A stretch of DNA of 64,000 nt from Bacteroidales bacterium (GCA_017439185.1 JAFRTM010000023.1:1-64000); one strand, 5' to 3'; shown: positions 15,055 through 23,647, counted from the stretch's first letter. Numbers and translations are program-made. Notes: generated by a model from the sequence alone, not told the origin.

Positions 15055-15238
15055 TTCATCTTATCCACCTATCAACATTAAACATATCAACCTATCAACA
15101 TTTAACATATCCACATTAAACTTATCCACCTATCAACATTAAACATATCCACTTATCCACAAAAAACATATCAACCTATCAACATTTAACATATCCACAT
15201 TAAACTTATCCACCTATCAACATTAAACATATCAACAA
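15055..15238 (+). repeat. octamer array with internal 69-bp duplication
   Basis: Eight-base units NTATCMAC alternate with ATTAAAC, ATTTAAC and AAAAAAC. Bases 15081-15149 are repeated exactly at 15165-15233. One perfect TTATCCACA is at 15153-15161. No gene is present. The array ends a few bases before the permease start. Confidence 0.8.
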
Positions 15239-15244
15239 ACAATC

Positions 15245-16597
15245 ATGTTCCGAAAAGCAATCGATACAAGCGTCAAGGTGGTGCAGCGGTGGCTGCCCGA
15301 GCCTTTCGTCTTCGCCATACTCCTCACCCTCGTGGCAGCCCTGATAGCCATGCCCGTGTGCCGTCAGTCCCCCTTGGAAGTCCTCAGCCATTGGGGCGGA
15401 GGGGTGTGGAACCTCCTCGCCTTCGCCATGCAGATGGCGCTCGTCCTCGTGTGTGGCGCCACCCTCGCCGCAGCCCCCGTGGTCAAGCGCGCCATCGACC
15501 TCCTCGCACGCCTCCCCAAGACCCCTGCCGCCGCCATAGCCTTGGTCACCGCCGTCAGCGCCCTCTGCTGTTGGCTCAATTGGGGCTTCGGGCTCATCGT
15601 AGGCGTCATCTTCGCCAAAGCCATCGCACGCACCCTCCCCAAGGTCGACTACCGCCTGCTCATCGCCTCAGCCTATAGCGGCTTCGTGGTGTGGCACGCA
15701 GGTCTCTCGGGCTCCATCCCTCTCACCATGGCTACCCAAGGGGAAGCCCTCGCCGCCGCCACCAACGGCATCCTCACCTCCCCCGTGCCCGTCTCCGCCA
15801 CCATCCTCCACCCCCTCAACCTCGCCATCGTGCTCGTCGTCATCATTGCCATCACCGTCGTCAACGCACTCATGCACCCCAAGCACGGGGTGGTAAGCAT
15901 AGACCCCTCCCTCCTCGCCGAAGAGCCCCTCCCCCCCAAGACCAAAGCCTCCACCCCCGCCGAACACCTCGAACACTCGCGCCCCCTCGCTTGGGTCATC
16001 TCTCTCATCGGCTTGGGCTATGTCGTCTATAAGCTCGCCTTCCTCCACGGCTCCTTCGACCTCGGCACCGTCATCCTCCTCTTCCTCTTCCTCGGTCTCC
16101 TCCTCCACGGCACACCCCTCGCCTACGTCCGCGCCTTCACCAAGGCTGCCACAGGCGCCGCAGGCATCATACTCCAATTCCCCTTCTACGCAGGCATCAT
16201 GGGCATCATCACAGGCGTCGGCACAAGCGGCATATGCCTCGGCAACGTCATCGCCGACGGCTGCATAGCCATCTCCACCCCCCTCACCTACCCCCTGCTC
16301 ACCTTCCTCTGCGCCGCCGTCCTCAACATGTTCGTGCCCTCGGGCGGAGGACATTGGGCTATTCAGGCTCCCATCATGTTCGCCGCAGGCGCCGACCTCG
16401 GCGTCGATGCAGGACTCACAGGCACCGCCATCGCGTGGGGCGACGCGTGGACCAACCTCATTCAGCCCTTTTGGGCGCTCCCCGCTCTCGCCATCGCAAA
16501 ACTCGACGCCAAGGACATCATGGGCTTCTGCCTCATCGACCTCCTCGTCTCAGGCGTCATCATCTGCGGCGGTCTCCTCCTGTGGGCGGCGCTCTGA
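15245..16597 (+). CDS. atoE: short-chain fatty acid permease, AtoE family
   Basis: This 450-residue inner-membrane transporter has about twelve hydrophobic segments and the AtoE hallmarks: RWLPEPFVFAILLT near the N terminus, GGVWNLLAFAMQMALVLV, NWGFGLIVG, SGFVVWHAGLSGSIPL, QFPFYAGIMGI, and the C-terminal FVPSGGGHWAIQ. The family takes up acetoacetate, butyrate or other short fatty acids. There is no atoDAB or thiolase next to it, so the substrate is open. The coding strand is very C-rich. Its last 48 bases overlap the convergent gene on the other strand. Confidence 0.9.
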   Translation: MFRKAIDTSVKVVQRWLPEPFVFAILLTLVAALIAMPVCRQSPLEVLSHWGGGVWNLLAFAMQMALVLVCGATLAAAPVVKRAIDLLARLPKTPAAAIALVTAVSALCCWLNWGFGLIVGVIFAKAIARTLPKVDYRLLIASAYSGFVVWHAGLSGSIPLTMATQGEALAAATNGILTSPVPVSATILHPLNLAIVLVVIIAITVVNALMHPKHGVVSIDPSLLAEEPLPPKTKASTPAEHLEHSRPLAWVISLIGLGYVVYKLAFLHGSFDLGTVILLFLFLGLLLHGTPLAYVRAFTKAATGAAGIILQFPFYAGIMGIITGVGTSGICLGNVIADGCIAISTPLTYPLLTFLCAAVLNMFVPSGGGHWAIQAPIMFAAGADLGVDAGLTGTAIAWGDAWTNLIQPFWALPALAIAKLDAKDIMGFCLIDLLVSGVIICGGLLLWAAL

Positions 16598-17230
16598 CAC
16601 ACCCTCTCTCTCTCTTTTTCTTTCTCTCTCTTTGAGGGGGACAAACTCCAACCCCAAAGAACGCACAAAATTCCCAAGTTCCCGCAGGTGAGTCTCGTTG
16701 TCGGCGAATGCTTGCTTGATGGTGAGGTAGACATCTTTGTCGGGGTGCTCTTGCAGGTACTGGGCTAAAGGCAGGTTGTCGCTATCCTCCATGTAACGTT
16801 CCAACAGGTAGTTCAACTCTGTCCGTTTCTCCTCTTTATAAGTACCTATATTATAAGTCTCTTTATTATTTTCTTTTTCTTTATTATTTATATTTTCTTT
16901 ATGGGGTTCAATCCGACCACCCCCAGGTTCAATCTGACCCTCCTCAGATTCATTTTGACCCTCCCCAAGTTCATTCTGACCCACACTCCACATCCTTATC
17001 CCCCCGTCCGTCCCCACCACACCAAGCTCCCTCAGCTCCCTTTTCGCACGCTTTACACTGCTCACGCTTACCCCCAGCAGCCCAGCCATATCTTCATTCG
17101 TCAGCAGGCAGCATCCAGCACTCCCGTGCCGCGTAAAACCGTCCACCAACGCATAAACCATCTTCGCCGTCAGCGAAACATCCAGCCCCAGCGCCTCCGC
17201 CGAGACATAAAAACCTTCGATTTTATTCAT
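16550..17230 (-). CDS. helix-turn-helix protein with heptapeptide-repeat linker
   Basis: This 226-residue protein has an N-terminal winged-helix or HTH domain of the type seen in Bacteroidota plasmid and phage replication proteins (LTAKMVYALVDGF, LTNEDMAGLLGVSVSSVKRA). Four linker heptads follow (GQNELGE, GQNESEE, GQIEPGG, GRIEPHK), coded by 21-bp DNA repeats (16907-16980). A helical C-terminal part comes next. The last residues (KERERKREREG) come from a CT microsatellite (16603-16633) and read into the end of atoE, so the natural stop was probably lost by slippage. The DNA target is unknown. Confidence 0.65.
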   Translation of the reverse strand: MNKIEGFYVSAEALGLDVSLTAKMVYALVDGFTRHGSAGCCLLTNEDMAGLLGVSVSSVKRAKRELRELGVVGTDGGIRMWSVGQNELGEGQNESEEGQIEPGGGRIEPHKENINNKEKENNKETYNIGTYKEEKRTELNYLLERYMEDSDNLPLAQYLQEHPDKDVYLTIKQAFADNETHLRELGNFVRSLGLEFVPLKERERKREREGVSERRPQEETAADDDA

Positions 17231-17470
17231 ATTCTTTATTATTTTCTACTAATATACGAAAAAAATATCAAATAGCTGCTTCGTGGTCCATTAATATTTG
17301 CTTCGTGTATTGTTGCACTGAGAAAAATCGAAAAAAATGCATTTTTTTGTACGAAAATTGAAAAAATACCGTGATATTTGTGCGCAAGTTCGAAAATTTC
17401 TGTATATTTATAAATGTAAGCACTTCACAAACGAAGCAAAGAATAAATAATTTATTAAAGTACTTATTTA

Positions 17471-18103
17471 ATGATTAATTCAAATTTTAACACAGAGGAC
17501 TGGGCCGCGATAGCGGACCGCCTCGCAGACGAACTTAAGAAAGGTCTCCTCGGTTATTATGTAACTGCGATTACTGAGCCTAAAATGCGCAAGACCGCCA
17601 ATCCCTACTTCGGTCGTGTCCGCAAGCGCACAACGTACTATTCCCCGATACTCGGCGGGGATTACCGCCGCATCATCGACCGACGCACTCGGCAGTGCAA
17701 TCCCGACTGGTTTAACCGCACCGCAAGCGAACCCTCGCAATCGTTCGACAGCAGCGCGTCGCGCAAACCCTACAATACTTATTACAACGACTTCATCCTG
17801 CAAAGCATCTCAAACCACGACCAGTTCTATCTTTCGCTGGGAAGCCGCCCGACCACGCGCTATTATACGACTTGGCTTGTGGACGGGCGCGAAGCGACGC
17901 CTGAGGAAATAGAAGCTCTCATGCCCTTCCTCTACACCCACAGCGAGGAGGATGCACGTCAGACCCAGCGCGGCATTCCGCCCGAAAAGCAGTACCGCCC
18001 CTGGCAGGTCAAACTGGAAAACATCGTGGAAATACGCCAGGGAGAAAGGGTGATTTATCGGAATGAAAACCTTAATAATCAATTAAATAACGGTAACCAA
18101 TGA
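17471..18103 (+). CDS. unknown protein of an accessory module
   Basis: This 210-residue soluble protein has no signal peptide. It is rich in Tyr, Arg and Thr (KRTTYYSPILGG, NTYYNDFIL, TTRYYTTWLVDG). It overlaps the next small gene by four bases. I do not recognise the family. With the HTH protein on the opposite strand and a DUF6266-like gene downstream, it looks like part of a small horizontally acquired cassette. The 240-bp gap upstream (17231-17470) is AT-rich and should hold the divergent promoters, but no strong consensus match is visible. Confidence 0.6.
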   Translation: MINSNFNTEDWAAIADRLADELKKGLLGYYVTAITEPKMRKTANPYFGRVRKRTTYYSPILGGDYRRIIDRRTRQCNPDWFNRTASEPSQSFDSSASRKPYNTYYNDFILQSISNHDQFYLSLGSRPTTRYYTTWLVDGREATPEEIEALMPFLYTHSEEDARQTQRGIPPEKQYRPWQVKLENIVEIRQGERVIYRNENLNNQLNNGNQ

Positions 18104-18282
18104 AAGAAATATTATTGTATTCGGAGTTCATATACAACACGGCTTGCAATTTAAGGAAGGATGAAAACGGGGACTGGGCGGTTGTGTTTGACGAGGACGG
18201 CGACCAGACTTTGGAGATATGCATCAGCGAGACTCCAGGGCAGCCACCTAAGTTAGAGTCAATCACAGTGTTAAAGGGATAA
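18100..18282 (+). CDS. small unknown protein
   Basis: This 60-residue acidic protein (YNTACNLRKDENGDWAVVFD) starts inside the stop of the preceding gene (ATGA overlap) and is followed directly by a terminator. The coupling supports a real gene. No motif gives a function; its partner is probably the 210-residue protein. Confidence 0.55.
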   Translation: MKEILLYSEFIYNTACNLRKDENGDWAVVFDEDGDQTLEICISETPGQPPKLESITVLKG

Positions 18283-18311
18283 AAAAAGGGCACCCCTTGG
18301 GGTGCCTTTTT
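18283..18311 (+). terminator. Rho-independent terminator
   Basis: GGCACCCC and GGGGTGCC form a stem around TT, flanked by A and T tracts. It ends the two-gene unit 17471-18282. Confidence 0.9.
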
Positions 18312-18401
18312 CCATTTTTTTGTCACTTTTCCAAACTTGTCGATATTTATTATTATAGGGCTTAGAACCCTATTAATAATCATTTAAAAAACAAAAAACG
18401 T

Positions 18402-19043
18402 ATGGCAAAAAACAATGAACTTATCAAATTCCACGGACAAGTGGGAAAGACCCTTGTGGGTTACAAACTGAGGGGCGAGCACATCATCAGAAGTTACGGT
18501 TGCAGTCATCATGACGCCAACACTGCAGCACAACAGGAAGTGAGAGCAAAGTTCACGTTCGTAACACAACTGATTCACAAGATTGGTGGAGTGTATAAGA
18601 CAGGCTATGCAACGGTGGATTCCTCAAGAAGCGAGAGGGGTATGTTCTTCCAGAACCTCTACAATGACGCAGTCACAGGCAACATGAACGACGGTTACAC
18701 TGTAGATTACGAGAAGGTGAAGATAGCCAGAGGATTGCTGTTACCAACCTACTCGATGACCTGCAGTGTATTGGGTGCTCAGCACAAATGCTCGTTTACT
18801 TGGACGGACAACAGCGGTCAGGGCGATGCAGAAGCAACCGACAAAATCTGCATAAACCTCTACAATGCGACCAAAGGCGTAAGCATGCTTTTCGAGGACG
18901 TGGCTACACGTGAGGCGGAGGCATGTCAGGTGCAGTATTCGACCGCATGGGCAGGTGATACCGTCTACAACTACATCTTTTGGAAGAAGGCGGACGGAAG
19001 CTGCAGCGACAGCCAACTCGTGAACTTTTTCGTGGCTGAATAG
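18402..19043 (+). CDS. DUF6266-like protein
   Basis: This 213-residue protein opens with KFHGQVGKTLVGYKLRGEHIIRSYG and continues with QQEVRAKFTFVTQLIHKIG. That is the start pattern (G-x-VG-x-x-VGY, IRS, RAKF) I associate with DUF6266 proteins of Bacteroidota. The remainder is beta-rich with Cys residues. Function is unknown. The family often lies in variable genomic regions, in keeping with the accessory neighbours. It has its own terminator. Confidence 0.7.
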   Translation: MAKNNELIKFHGQVGKTLVGYKLRGEHIIRSYGCSHHDANTAAQQEVRAKFTFVTQLIHKIGGVYKTGYATVDSSRSERGMFFQNLYNDAVTGNMNDGYTVDYEKVKIARGLLLPTYSMTCSVLGAQHKCSFTWTDNSGQGDAEATDKICINLYNATKGVSMLFEDVATREAEACQVQYSTAWAGDTVYNYIFWKKADGSCSDSQLVNFFVAE

Positions 19044-19070
19044 TTGATATGTTGATATGTTTATCCGTTA

Positions 19071-19094
19071 GGGAGCCTTCACGGGCTCCCTTTT
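19071..19094 (+). terminator. Rho-independent terminator
   Basis: GGGAGCC and GGGCTCCC pair around TTCAC and are followed by TTTT. The sequence lies just after the DUF6266-like gene, behind two GTTGATAT octamers (19044-19062). Confidence 0.85.
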
Positions 19095-19101
19095 CTATTG
19101 T

Positions 19102-19136
19102 CTAATCACTAATCACTAATCACTAATCACTATTCA
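19102..19136 (+). repeat. CTAATCA heptamer microsatellite
   Basis: Four perfect CTAATCA units and a fifth diverged unit stand in tandem between the terminator and the lipoprotein promoter. No gene is present. Confidence 0.85.
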
Positions 19137-19236
19137 CGATAAAAAACTTGCCAATTAAAAAAAAACTTCGTATATTTTTTTCTGACGGAAAGAAGATACT
19201 TTGTTTCGGGAATCCAAGAAAAAAATTACATTTTTT

Positions 19237-19267
19237 TTTGCTATTCCGCTCAACTTTCGTATCTTTG
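19237..19267 (+). promoter_or_regulatory. lipoprotein cluster promoter, TTTG-N19-TATCTTTG
   Basis: TTTG (19237-19240) and TATCTTTG (19260-19267) are a perfect consensus match with a 19-base spacer, 22 bases upstream of the first lipoprotein ATG. It probably drives at least the first two lipoprotein genes. Confidence 0.85.
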
Positions 19268-19289
19268 CATTTTCAAATATAAAAGAATA

Positions 19290-20228
19290 ATGAATACAAA
19301 AGTAATAAATACAGTGATTTGCGCCCTGATGGCGGGCATGCTGCTCCTCGTCAGCTGCAGCAAGGAGGGCGTGTACGAACCAAAAAACAGGATTTCCGCC
19401 GTCTATCAGACCGACCGCCACGAGTACCTGCCTGTGTCGCAGGACATGGGGGACACCACTATATACGCATCGGAGAGGCACTTGGCGGAACTGTGGACGT
19501 GGGACGGCGACAACCTCGCCGCCATCTCCTACTACGACACCGCCTCCCGCCTCCTCACCACCCTCCACTGCGAATACTCCGACAACGGCATCTTCGCCAA
19601 GCCGCAACTGACGAAGGTGTGGGACGCCGTGAGACGCAACTACTCCATCTACAAGTACGACGAGAAAGGGAAAGTGCTGCAGCAGATAGAAGCCTACACC
19701 GCCGACAGCGCCTTGGTGGGATACATCACGCTGACCCGCACAGGCGACCACGTGACGCACATAGAGATGGTTCAGACCCTCTACAGCGGCGCTAAGTTCC
19801 CCGTGCAGGCGAGGGGCTACACCTTCACCGCCGACCTCTTTTGGACGGGCGACAACGTGACGCAAGTCAACTACACCTACACCCAAGGCGACGACACCTA
19901 CACCTCCGCCGAGCGCCTGCAGTACGACAAGAAGGAGAACCCCCTGCACGGCAGTTGGGCGCAGATGGTGGGACCCGTGAGCCAAGGCTTGGCGGGCGTG
20001 GGGCACGCCATCACCTCGGGCATGGGACCACGCCTCTGCATCGCCATGCTCTCGAAAAACAACGTCACAAGCCGCGAGACCACAGGCATCGACGGAGCCT
20101 TCTCCTTCGCCTACGAGTATGACGGCGACCGCCCCGTCTCCCGCACCATGATGCGCTCCTACACCTACGAGACCATGACAGAGAACGAGCAGACCGTGCT
20201 CGAATACGAATACCTCCCCGAGGACTAA
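19290..20228 (+). CDS. lipoprotein, tandem paralogue 1
   Basis: This 312-residue protein has a lipoprotein signal (MAGMLLLVSCSKEGVYEPKN; lipidated Cys in LVSC). The mature part is built of beta strands with recurring Tyr/Asp words (SIYKYDEKGKVLQQIEAY, NVTQVNYTYTQGDDTYT, FAYEYDGDRPV), like loosely conserved YD repeats. It shares the KEGVYEP start and internal order with the next two genes. It is probably surface-exposed or on the inner face of the outer membrane. The function is unknown. Confidence 0.75.
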   Translation: MNTKVINTVICALMAGMLLLVSCSKEGVYEPKNRISAVYQTDRHEYLPVSQDMGDTTIYASERHLAELWTWDGDNLAAISYYDTASRLLTTLHCEYSDNGIFAKPQLTKVWDAVRRNYSIYKYDEKGKVLQQIEAYTADSALVGYITLTRTGDHVTHIEMVQTLYSGAKFPVQARGYTFTADLFWTGDNVTQVNYTYTQGDDTYTSAERLQYDKKENPLHGSWAQMVGPVSQGLAGVGHAITSGMGPRLCIAMLSKNNVTSRETTGIDGAFSFAYEYDGDRPVSRTMMRSYTYETMTENEQTVLEYEYLPED

Positions 20229-20258
20229 CGTTTAAACACCTTTTTGAAACGAAAAATT

Positions 20259-21254
20259 ATGAAATATAGAATATTAATAGCGTTGACAGTATTGGCGGCA
20301 GTGACTTTCTCGGGCTGCAAGAAAGAAGGCGTGTACGAGCCCGAGGCTCGCATCAGTTACCGCTTCGACGAAGAATACACACAGTGGCTCGCATGGCTCA
20401 ACGGCAGCCTCGACACCACACGGCAGGACATCCGCCGCCACCTCGCCGAAGCCTACCGTTGGAACGGCGACCTCCTCACCGCCATCGCGTTCTATGACAC
20501 CACCCGCCACACCGACGCTCTCGAGTACTCGCTCACTTTCACCTACGAGAAGAAGCAGGTGCAGAAGGCGGTGGACGCAAGGAACGGCAACTACTCGGTG
20601 TTCGTCTACGACGAAGACAAGGGGAAATACCTGCAGAAGATAGAGACCTACAACCTCGCCGACGACAGCCCCGTGGCGACACTCACCATAGGGCGGGCGG
20701 GCGAGAAAGACCCCCACTACACCCGCCTCGAATATAAATACTACCCGCAGGGCGGCGGCAAGATAGCCGCCGCAGCGGAAGGCTACACCCTCACCATCGA
20801 CCTCGAGTGGGGCGGCGACGAGAACGTCACAGCCGCCACTTACACCTACACCGCCGACGACGGCAAGACCCTCGTACAACACCTCGCCTTCGCCTACGAC
20901 GACAAAGTCAACCCCCTGCACCGCTGCGCACAGCAACTGCTTGCCCCGCGGGACACTCAGTACGGTCGTCGCCTACTCCACAAGTGGCAGGACATAACCT
21001 CCCTCTCAAAGCACAACGTCACCAAGGCGGTGTGCGACTTCACCGAAGAATACTACGCCATCTCGGGCGACCTCGCCACAAGGGACATCCACTACGAGTG
21101 GAACTACAACTACACCTACACCTCGGGCGACGTGCAGGCTCCCATGAGGGTGACAGGCACTTGGGTGGAGAACGAATACGCCGCCGACGGACGCCTCACC
21201 TACCAAGAGAAACACGAGCGCACAAGCGAGTACTTCTACCTCCCCGAGGAATGA
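20259..21254 (+). CDS. lipoprotein, tandem paralogue 2
   Basis: This 331-residue lipoprotein (VTFSGCKKEGVYEPEARI) has the same beta-rich YD-like layout as its neighbours (YSVFVYDEDKGKYLQKIETY, ATYTYTADDGKT). Thirty bases separate it from paralogue 1, so the two are probably co-transcribed. ATG at 20259 is preferred; an in-frame TTG 15 bases upstream is unlikely. The function is unknown. Confidence 0.75.
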   Translation: MKYRILIALTVLAAVTFSGCKKEGVYEPEARISYRFDEEYTQWLAWLNGSLDTTRQDIRRHLAEAYRWNGDLLTAIAFYDTTRHTDALEYSLTFTYEKKQVQKAVDARNGNYSVFVYDEDKGKYLQKIETYNLADDSPVATLTIGRAGEKDPHYTRLEYKYYPQGGGKIAAAAEGYTLTIDLEWGGDENVTAATYTYTADDGKTLVQHLAFAYDDKVNPLHRCAQQLLAPRDTQYGRRLLHKWQDITSLSKHNVTKAVCDFTEEYYAISGDLATRDIHYEWNYNYTYTSGDVQAPMRVTGTWVENEYAADGRLTYQEKHERTSEYFYLPEE

Positions 21255-21256
21255 CG

Positions 21257-21439
21257 GGATGTTGATATGTTGATATGTTGATATGTTTAATGTTGATAGG
21301 TTGATAGGTTGATATGTTGATAAGTTGATATGTTGATATGTTTAATGTTGATAGGTTGATAGGTTGATAGGTTGATAGGTTGATAGGTTGATATGTTGAT
21401 AGGTTGATAGGTTGATAAGTTGATAAGTTAAATGTTGAT
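21257..21439 (+). repeat. GTTGATAN octamer array
   Basis: About twenty 8-bp units GTTGATAT, GTTGATAG and GTTGATAA, broken by GTTTAAT or GTTAAAT, fill the whole gap between lipoprotein paralogues 2 and 3. No gene is present. The orientation is opposite to the arrays at 12.6 and 15.1 kb. Confidence 0.85.
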
Positions 21440-22312
21440 ATGATTAAAAATACGATTTTTCAATTCTCAATTCTCGCCGTGGCGCTGCTGCTCGCAGGGT
21501 GCAGCAAGCAGGAAGGCGTCTACGAGCCCAAAAACAAGATAGCAGCCGTTTACACCTCCACTACCACCGAAGAATACTACAACGACGGCGAAGACCTCAG
21601 CCACCGCAACGAAGTGGCGGAATACAAGGCTGAGGCGTGGCAATGGGACGGGGAGCGCGTGAAGACCATAGCCTACTACGACGCCGACGGTTTCCTCTCC
21701 CGCACCCTCGCCTTCTCCTACGACGAAGACGACCGCCTGCTGAGAACCGAAGGGGTGGAAAGTCGCGACTACGCCATCTACACCTACACCGACAAACACC
21801 TCTCCGCCATCAACGGCTACACCGCCGACGGCACCTTGGCCTACACCATCGAGGTCACCCACGACGGCGACAAGATAACCAAGGTAACCACCACCTACCG
21901 CGACCTCACGAAGAAAGGAGCCCTCGCCGCCCTGCCCCAAGGCATGATACCCGCCGAGATGCGCAGCAAGAAAAGCAGCGACAGCACCGTCGAGACCGCC
22001 GAACTCGAATACAACGGCAAGAACGTGGACAACATACTGCGCACCGACAGCTACGGCGACCGCTACAAGACCTACTACTCCTACGACCGCAAAGACAACC
22101 CCCTCCGCGGCTTCTACGAGAGCCTCGGTCAGGACTTCACCGCCTGCTCCCGAAACAACGTCATACAAGCCCAAGACGCCTACGGACGCAAGATAGAATA
22201 CACCTACACCTACAGCGGCAGGAAACCCACCCAATGCGTAGCCCGCGAGGAAAGCCGCAACGGCAACTACCGCCAAGTGACCACCACAACCACAAGGTGG
22301 GAGTATTTGTAG
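21440..22312 (+). CDS. lipoprotein, tandem paralogue 3
   Basis: This 290-residue lipoprotein (LAVALLLAGCSKQEGVYEPK) is the third member of the family. YD-like strands are clear (RDYAIYTYTDKHLSAINGY, LAYTIEVTHDGDKITKVTT, YSYDRKDNPLRGFY). It lies beyond the octamer array, which contains no visible promoter, so read-through from paralogue 2 or a hidden promoter is needed. The function is unknown. Confidence 0.75.
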   Translation: MIKNTIFQFSILAVALLLAGCSKQEGVYEPKNKIAAVYTSTTTEEYYNDGEDLSHRNEVAEYKAEAWQWDGERVKTIAYYDADGFLSRTLAFSYDEDDRLLRTEGVESRDYAIYTYTDKHLSAINGYTADGTLAYTIEVTHDGDKITKVTTTYRDLTKKGALAALPQGMIPAEMRSKKSSDSTVETAELEYNGKNVDNILRTDSYGDRYKTYYSYDRKDNPLRGFYESLGQDFTACSRNNVIQAQDAYGRKIEYTYTYSGRKPTQCVAREESRNGNYRQVTTTTTRWEYL

Positions 22313-22331
22313 CTATTTAAGACTATACTTC

Positions 22332-23045
22332 TTAGAACTCCAACCGAAAGGCGTTCTTGCGCTTCATCGACTCATACATGCTTTCATTGAAACGGTAGAG
22401 GCGTCCCGCCCTGCCGCGGTGGATTGCCCGCTGAGCCGAATTGGCTTGACGCTCGTTGCCGACCTCCTCGAGGAGCCCCATCTGCAGCATCTTCTTGGTG
22501 AAGTTGCGGCGGTCGAACTTGACGCCCAAGATAGCCTCGTAGAGGCGCTGCAGCTCGGACATAGTAAACTCGTTGCCGAGCAGTCCGAAGCCGACGGGCT
22601 CGAAATGGATGTCCCTGCGGATACGCTGAAGAGCCTGACGCAGGATGTAGTCGTGGTCGAAGGCCAACTGCGGCACTTGGTCGATGGCGTACCAAGCGGC
22701 GTCGGCAGCGTCGTCGCCCGCCTTGACCTCGGTGCGCTTGGCGAGGGCGTAGAACGCCACCGACACCACACGCTCGCGCGGGTCACGATTGACGTCCGAG
22801 AAGACGCCCAACTGACGCAACATGTTTATCTCCAACCCCGTCTCCTCGCGCAACTCCCGTGCGGCACACTCCTCCACGGTCTCGTCCATACGCAGGAAAC
22901 CGCCCGCAAAGGCAAGTTTCCCTTTGAAAGGCTCGGCACCGCGGGTGACGAGGAGCACCTTGAGTTCGTGACCGTCGAAGCCGAAGACCACACAGTCGGC
23001 GGCTATGGCGGCATGGGGGTATTTGTATGTGTATGTTTCTTCCAT
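22332..23045 (-). CDS. NrtR-like NUDIX domain transcriptional regulator
   Basis: This 237-residue protein has a NUDIX domain (about residues 8-145) with an intact box (GFLRMDETVEECAARELREE, then TGL). A C-terminal winged helix follows (about 165-230: FTMSELQRLYEAILG, FDRRNFTKKMLQ, RAGRLYRF). The architecture matches NrtR, which senses ADP-ribose-type ligands and represses NAD or sugar genes. The intact box means hydrolase activity is possible, which most NrtR regulators have lost. The target genes cannot be identified here. Confidence 0.85.
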   Translation of the reverse strand: MEETYTYKYPHAAIAADCVVFGFDGHELKVLLVTRGAEPFKGKLAFAGGFLRMDETVEECAARELREETGLEINMLRQLGVFSDVNRDPRERVVSVAFYALAKRTEVKAGDDAADAAWYAIDQVPQLAFDHDYILRQALQRIRRDIHFEPVGFGLLGNEFTMSELQRLYEAILGVKFDRRNFTKKMLQMGLLEEVGNERQANSAQRAIHRGRAGRLYRFNESMYESMKRKNAFRLEF

Positions 23046-23065
23046 TTCTATCTTTTTTAAGTGAG

Positions 23066-23647
23066 CTAAGCAAGGTTGTGGAGCATGGCGTAGACCGCCA
23101 AACCTGCCACCGAGCGGATGCCCGTCTTGTGGGTGATGTTCTTGCGGTGGGTGTTGACGGTGTGGATGGAGATGCAGAGGCGGTCGGCAATCTCTTTGCT
23201 GCTGAGCCCTTGGGCTATGAGCACGAGCACTTGGGTTTCGCGGTCGCTGAGTTCGTAGTCCTCTTGCTCGGAAGCGTGGGTTCTGATGTCTTGCACTGCT
23301 TCGTCGACGATGGCGGCAATGCGGTTGCGCGCCTCGCGGATGTCTATGGTATGGGGGAAGAGCGAGAGCACCGACGGCTCCACATATTGGTATACCACGG
23401 CGACGAGAGCCATGGAGGGAGCCGCCTGCTGAACGGCGGCGAGGTGGAGTTTCTCGGGATGGGAGAGCAGCGTGGGGTTGAGCAGGAGCAGGTCGGGCTG
23501 CAGGGTTCGCACGCGCTCTTCAAGGATAGTAGCGTCGTGGAGGGGTGCGAGGAGCGAATAGTCACTCCTCTTGGAGAGCAGCGAGGAGAGCCCTTCGACG
23601 ATAATCTCGGAGGGTTCCGCCACGAGGATGTCTATGCGTTTGGTCAC
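23066..23647 (-). CDS. LuxR/NarL-type regulator with degenerate receiver domain
   Basis: This 193-residue protein has an N-terminal receiver-like domain (MTKRIDILVAEPSEIIVEG) in which the phospho-acceptor position reads LLLLNPTLL, so Asn replaces Asp. A complete C-terminal LuxR helix-turn-helix follows (LSDRETQVLVLIAQGLSSKE, then TVNTHRKNI). It probably binds DNA without phosphorylation. Its start overlaps the end of the hemerythrin gene by four bases, so the two proteins are made together and may form a sensing pair. Confidence 0.85.
   Translation of the reverse strand: MTKRIDILVAEPSEIIVEGLSSLLSKRSDYSLLAPLHDATILEERVRTLQPDLLLLNPTLLSHPEKLHLAAVQQAAPSMALVAVVYQYVEPSVLSLFPHTIDIREARNRIAAIVDEAVQDIRTHASEQEDYELSDRETQVLVLIAQGLSSKEIADRLCISIHTVNTHRKNITHKTGIRSVAGLAVYAMLHNLA

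Noticed and set aside
21257-21439. CRISPR or minisatellite gene
   Set aside because: The 8-bp units have no spacers, and the frames through them are not gene-like.
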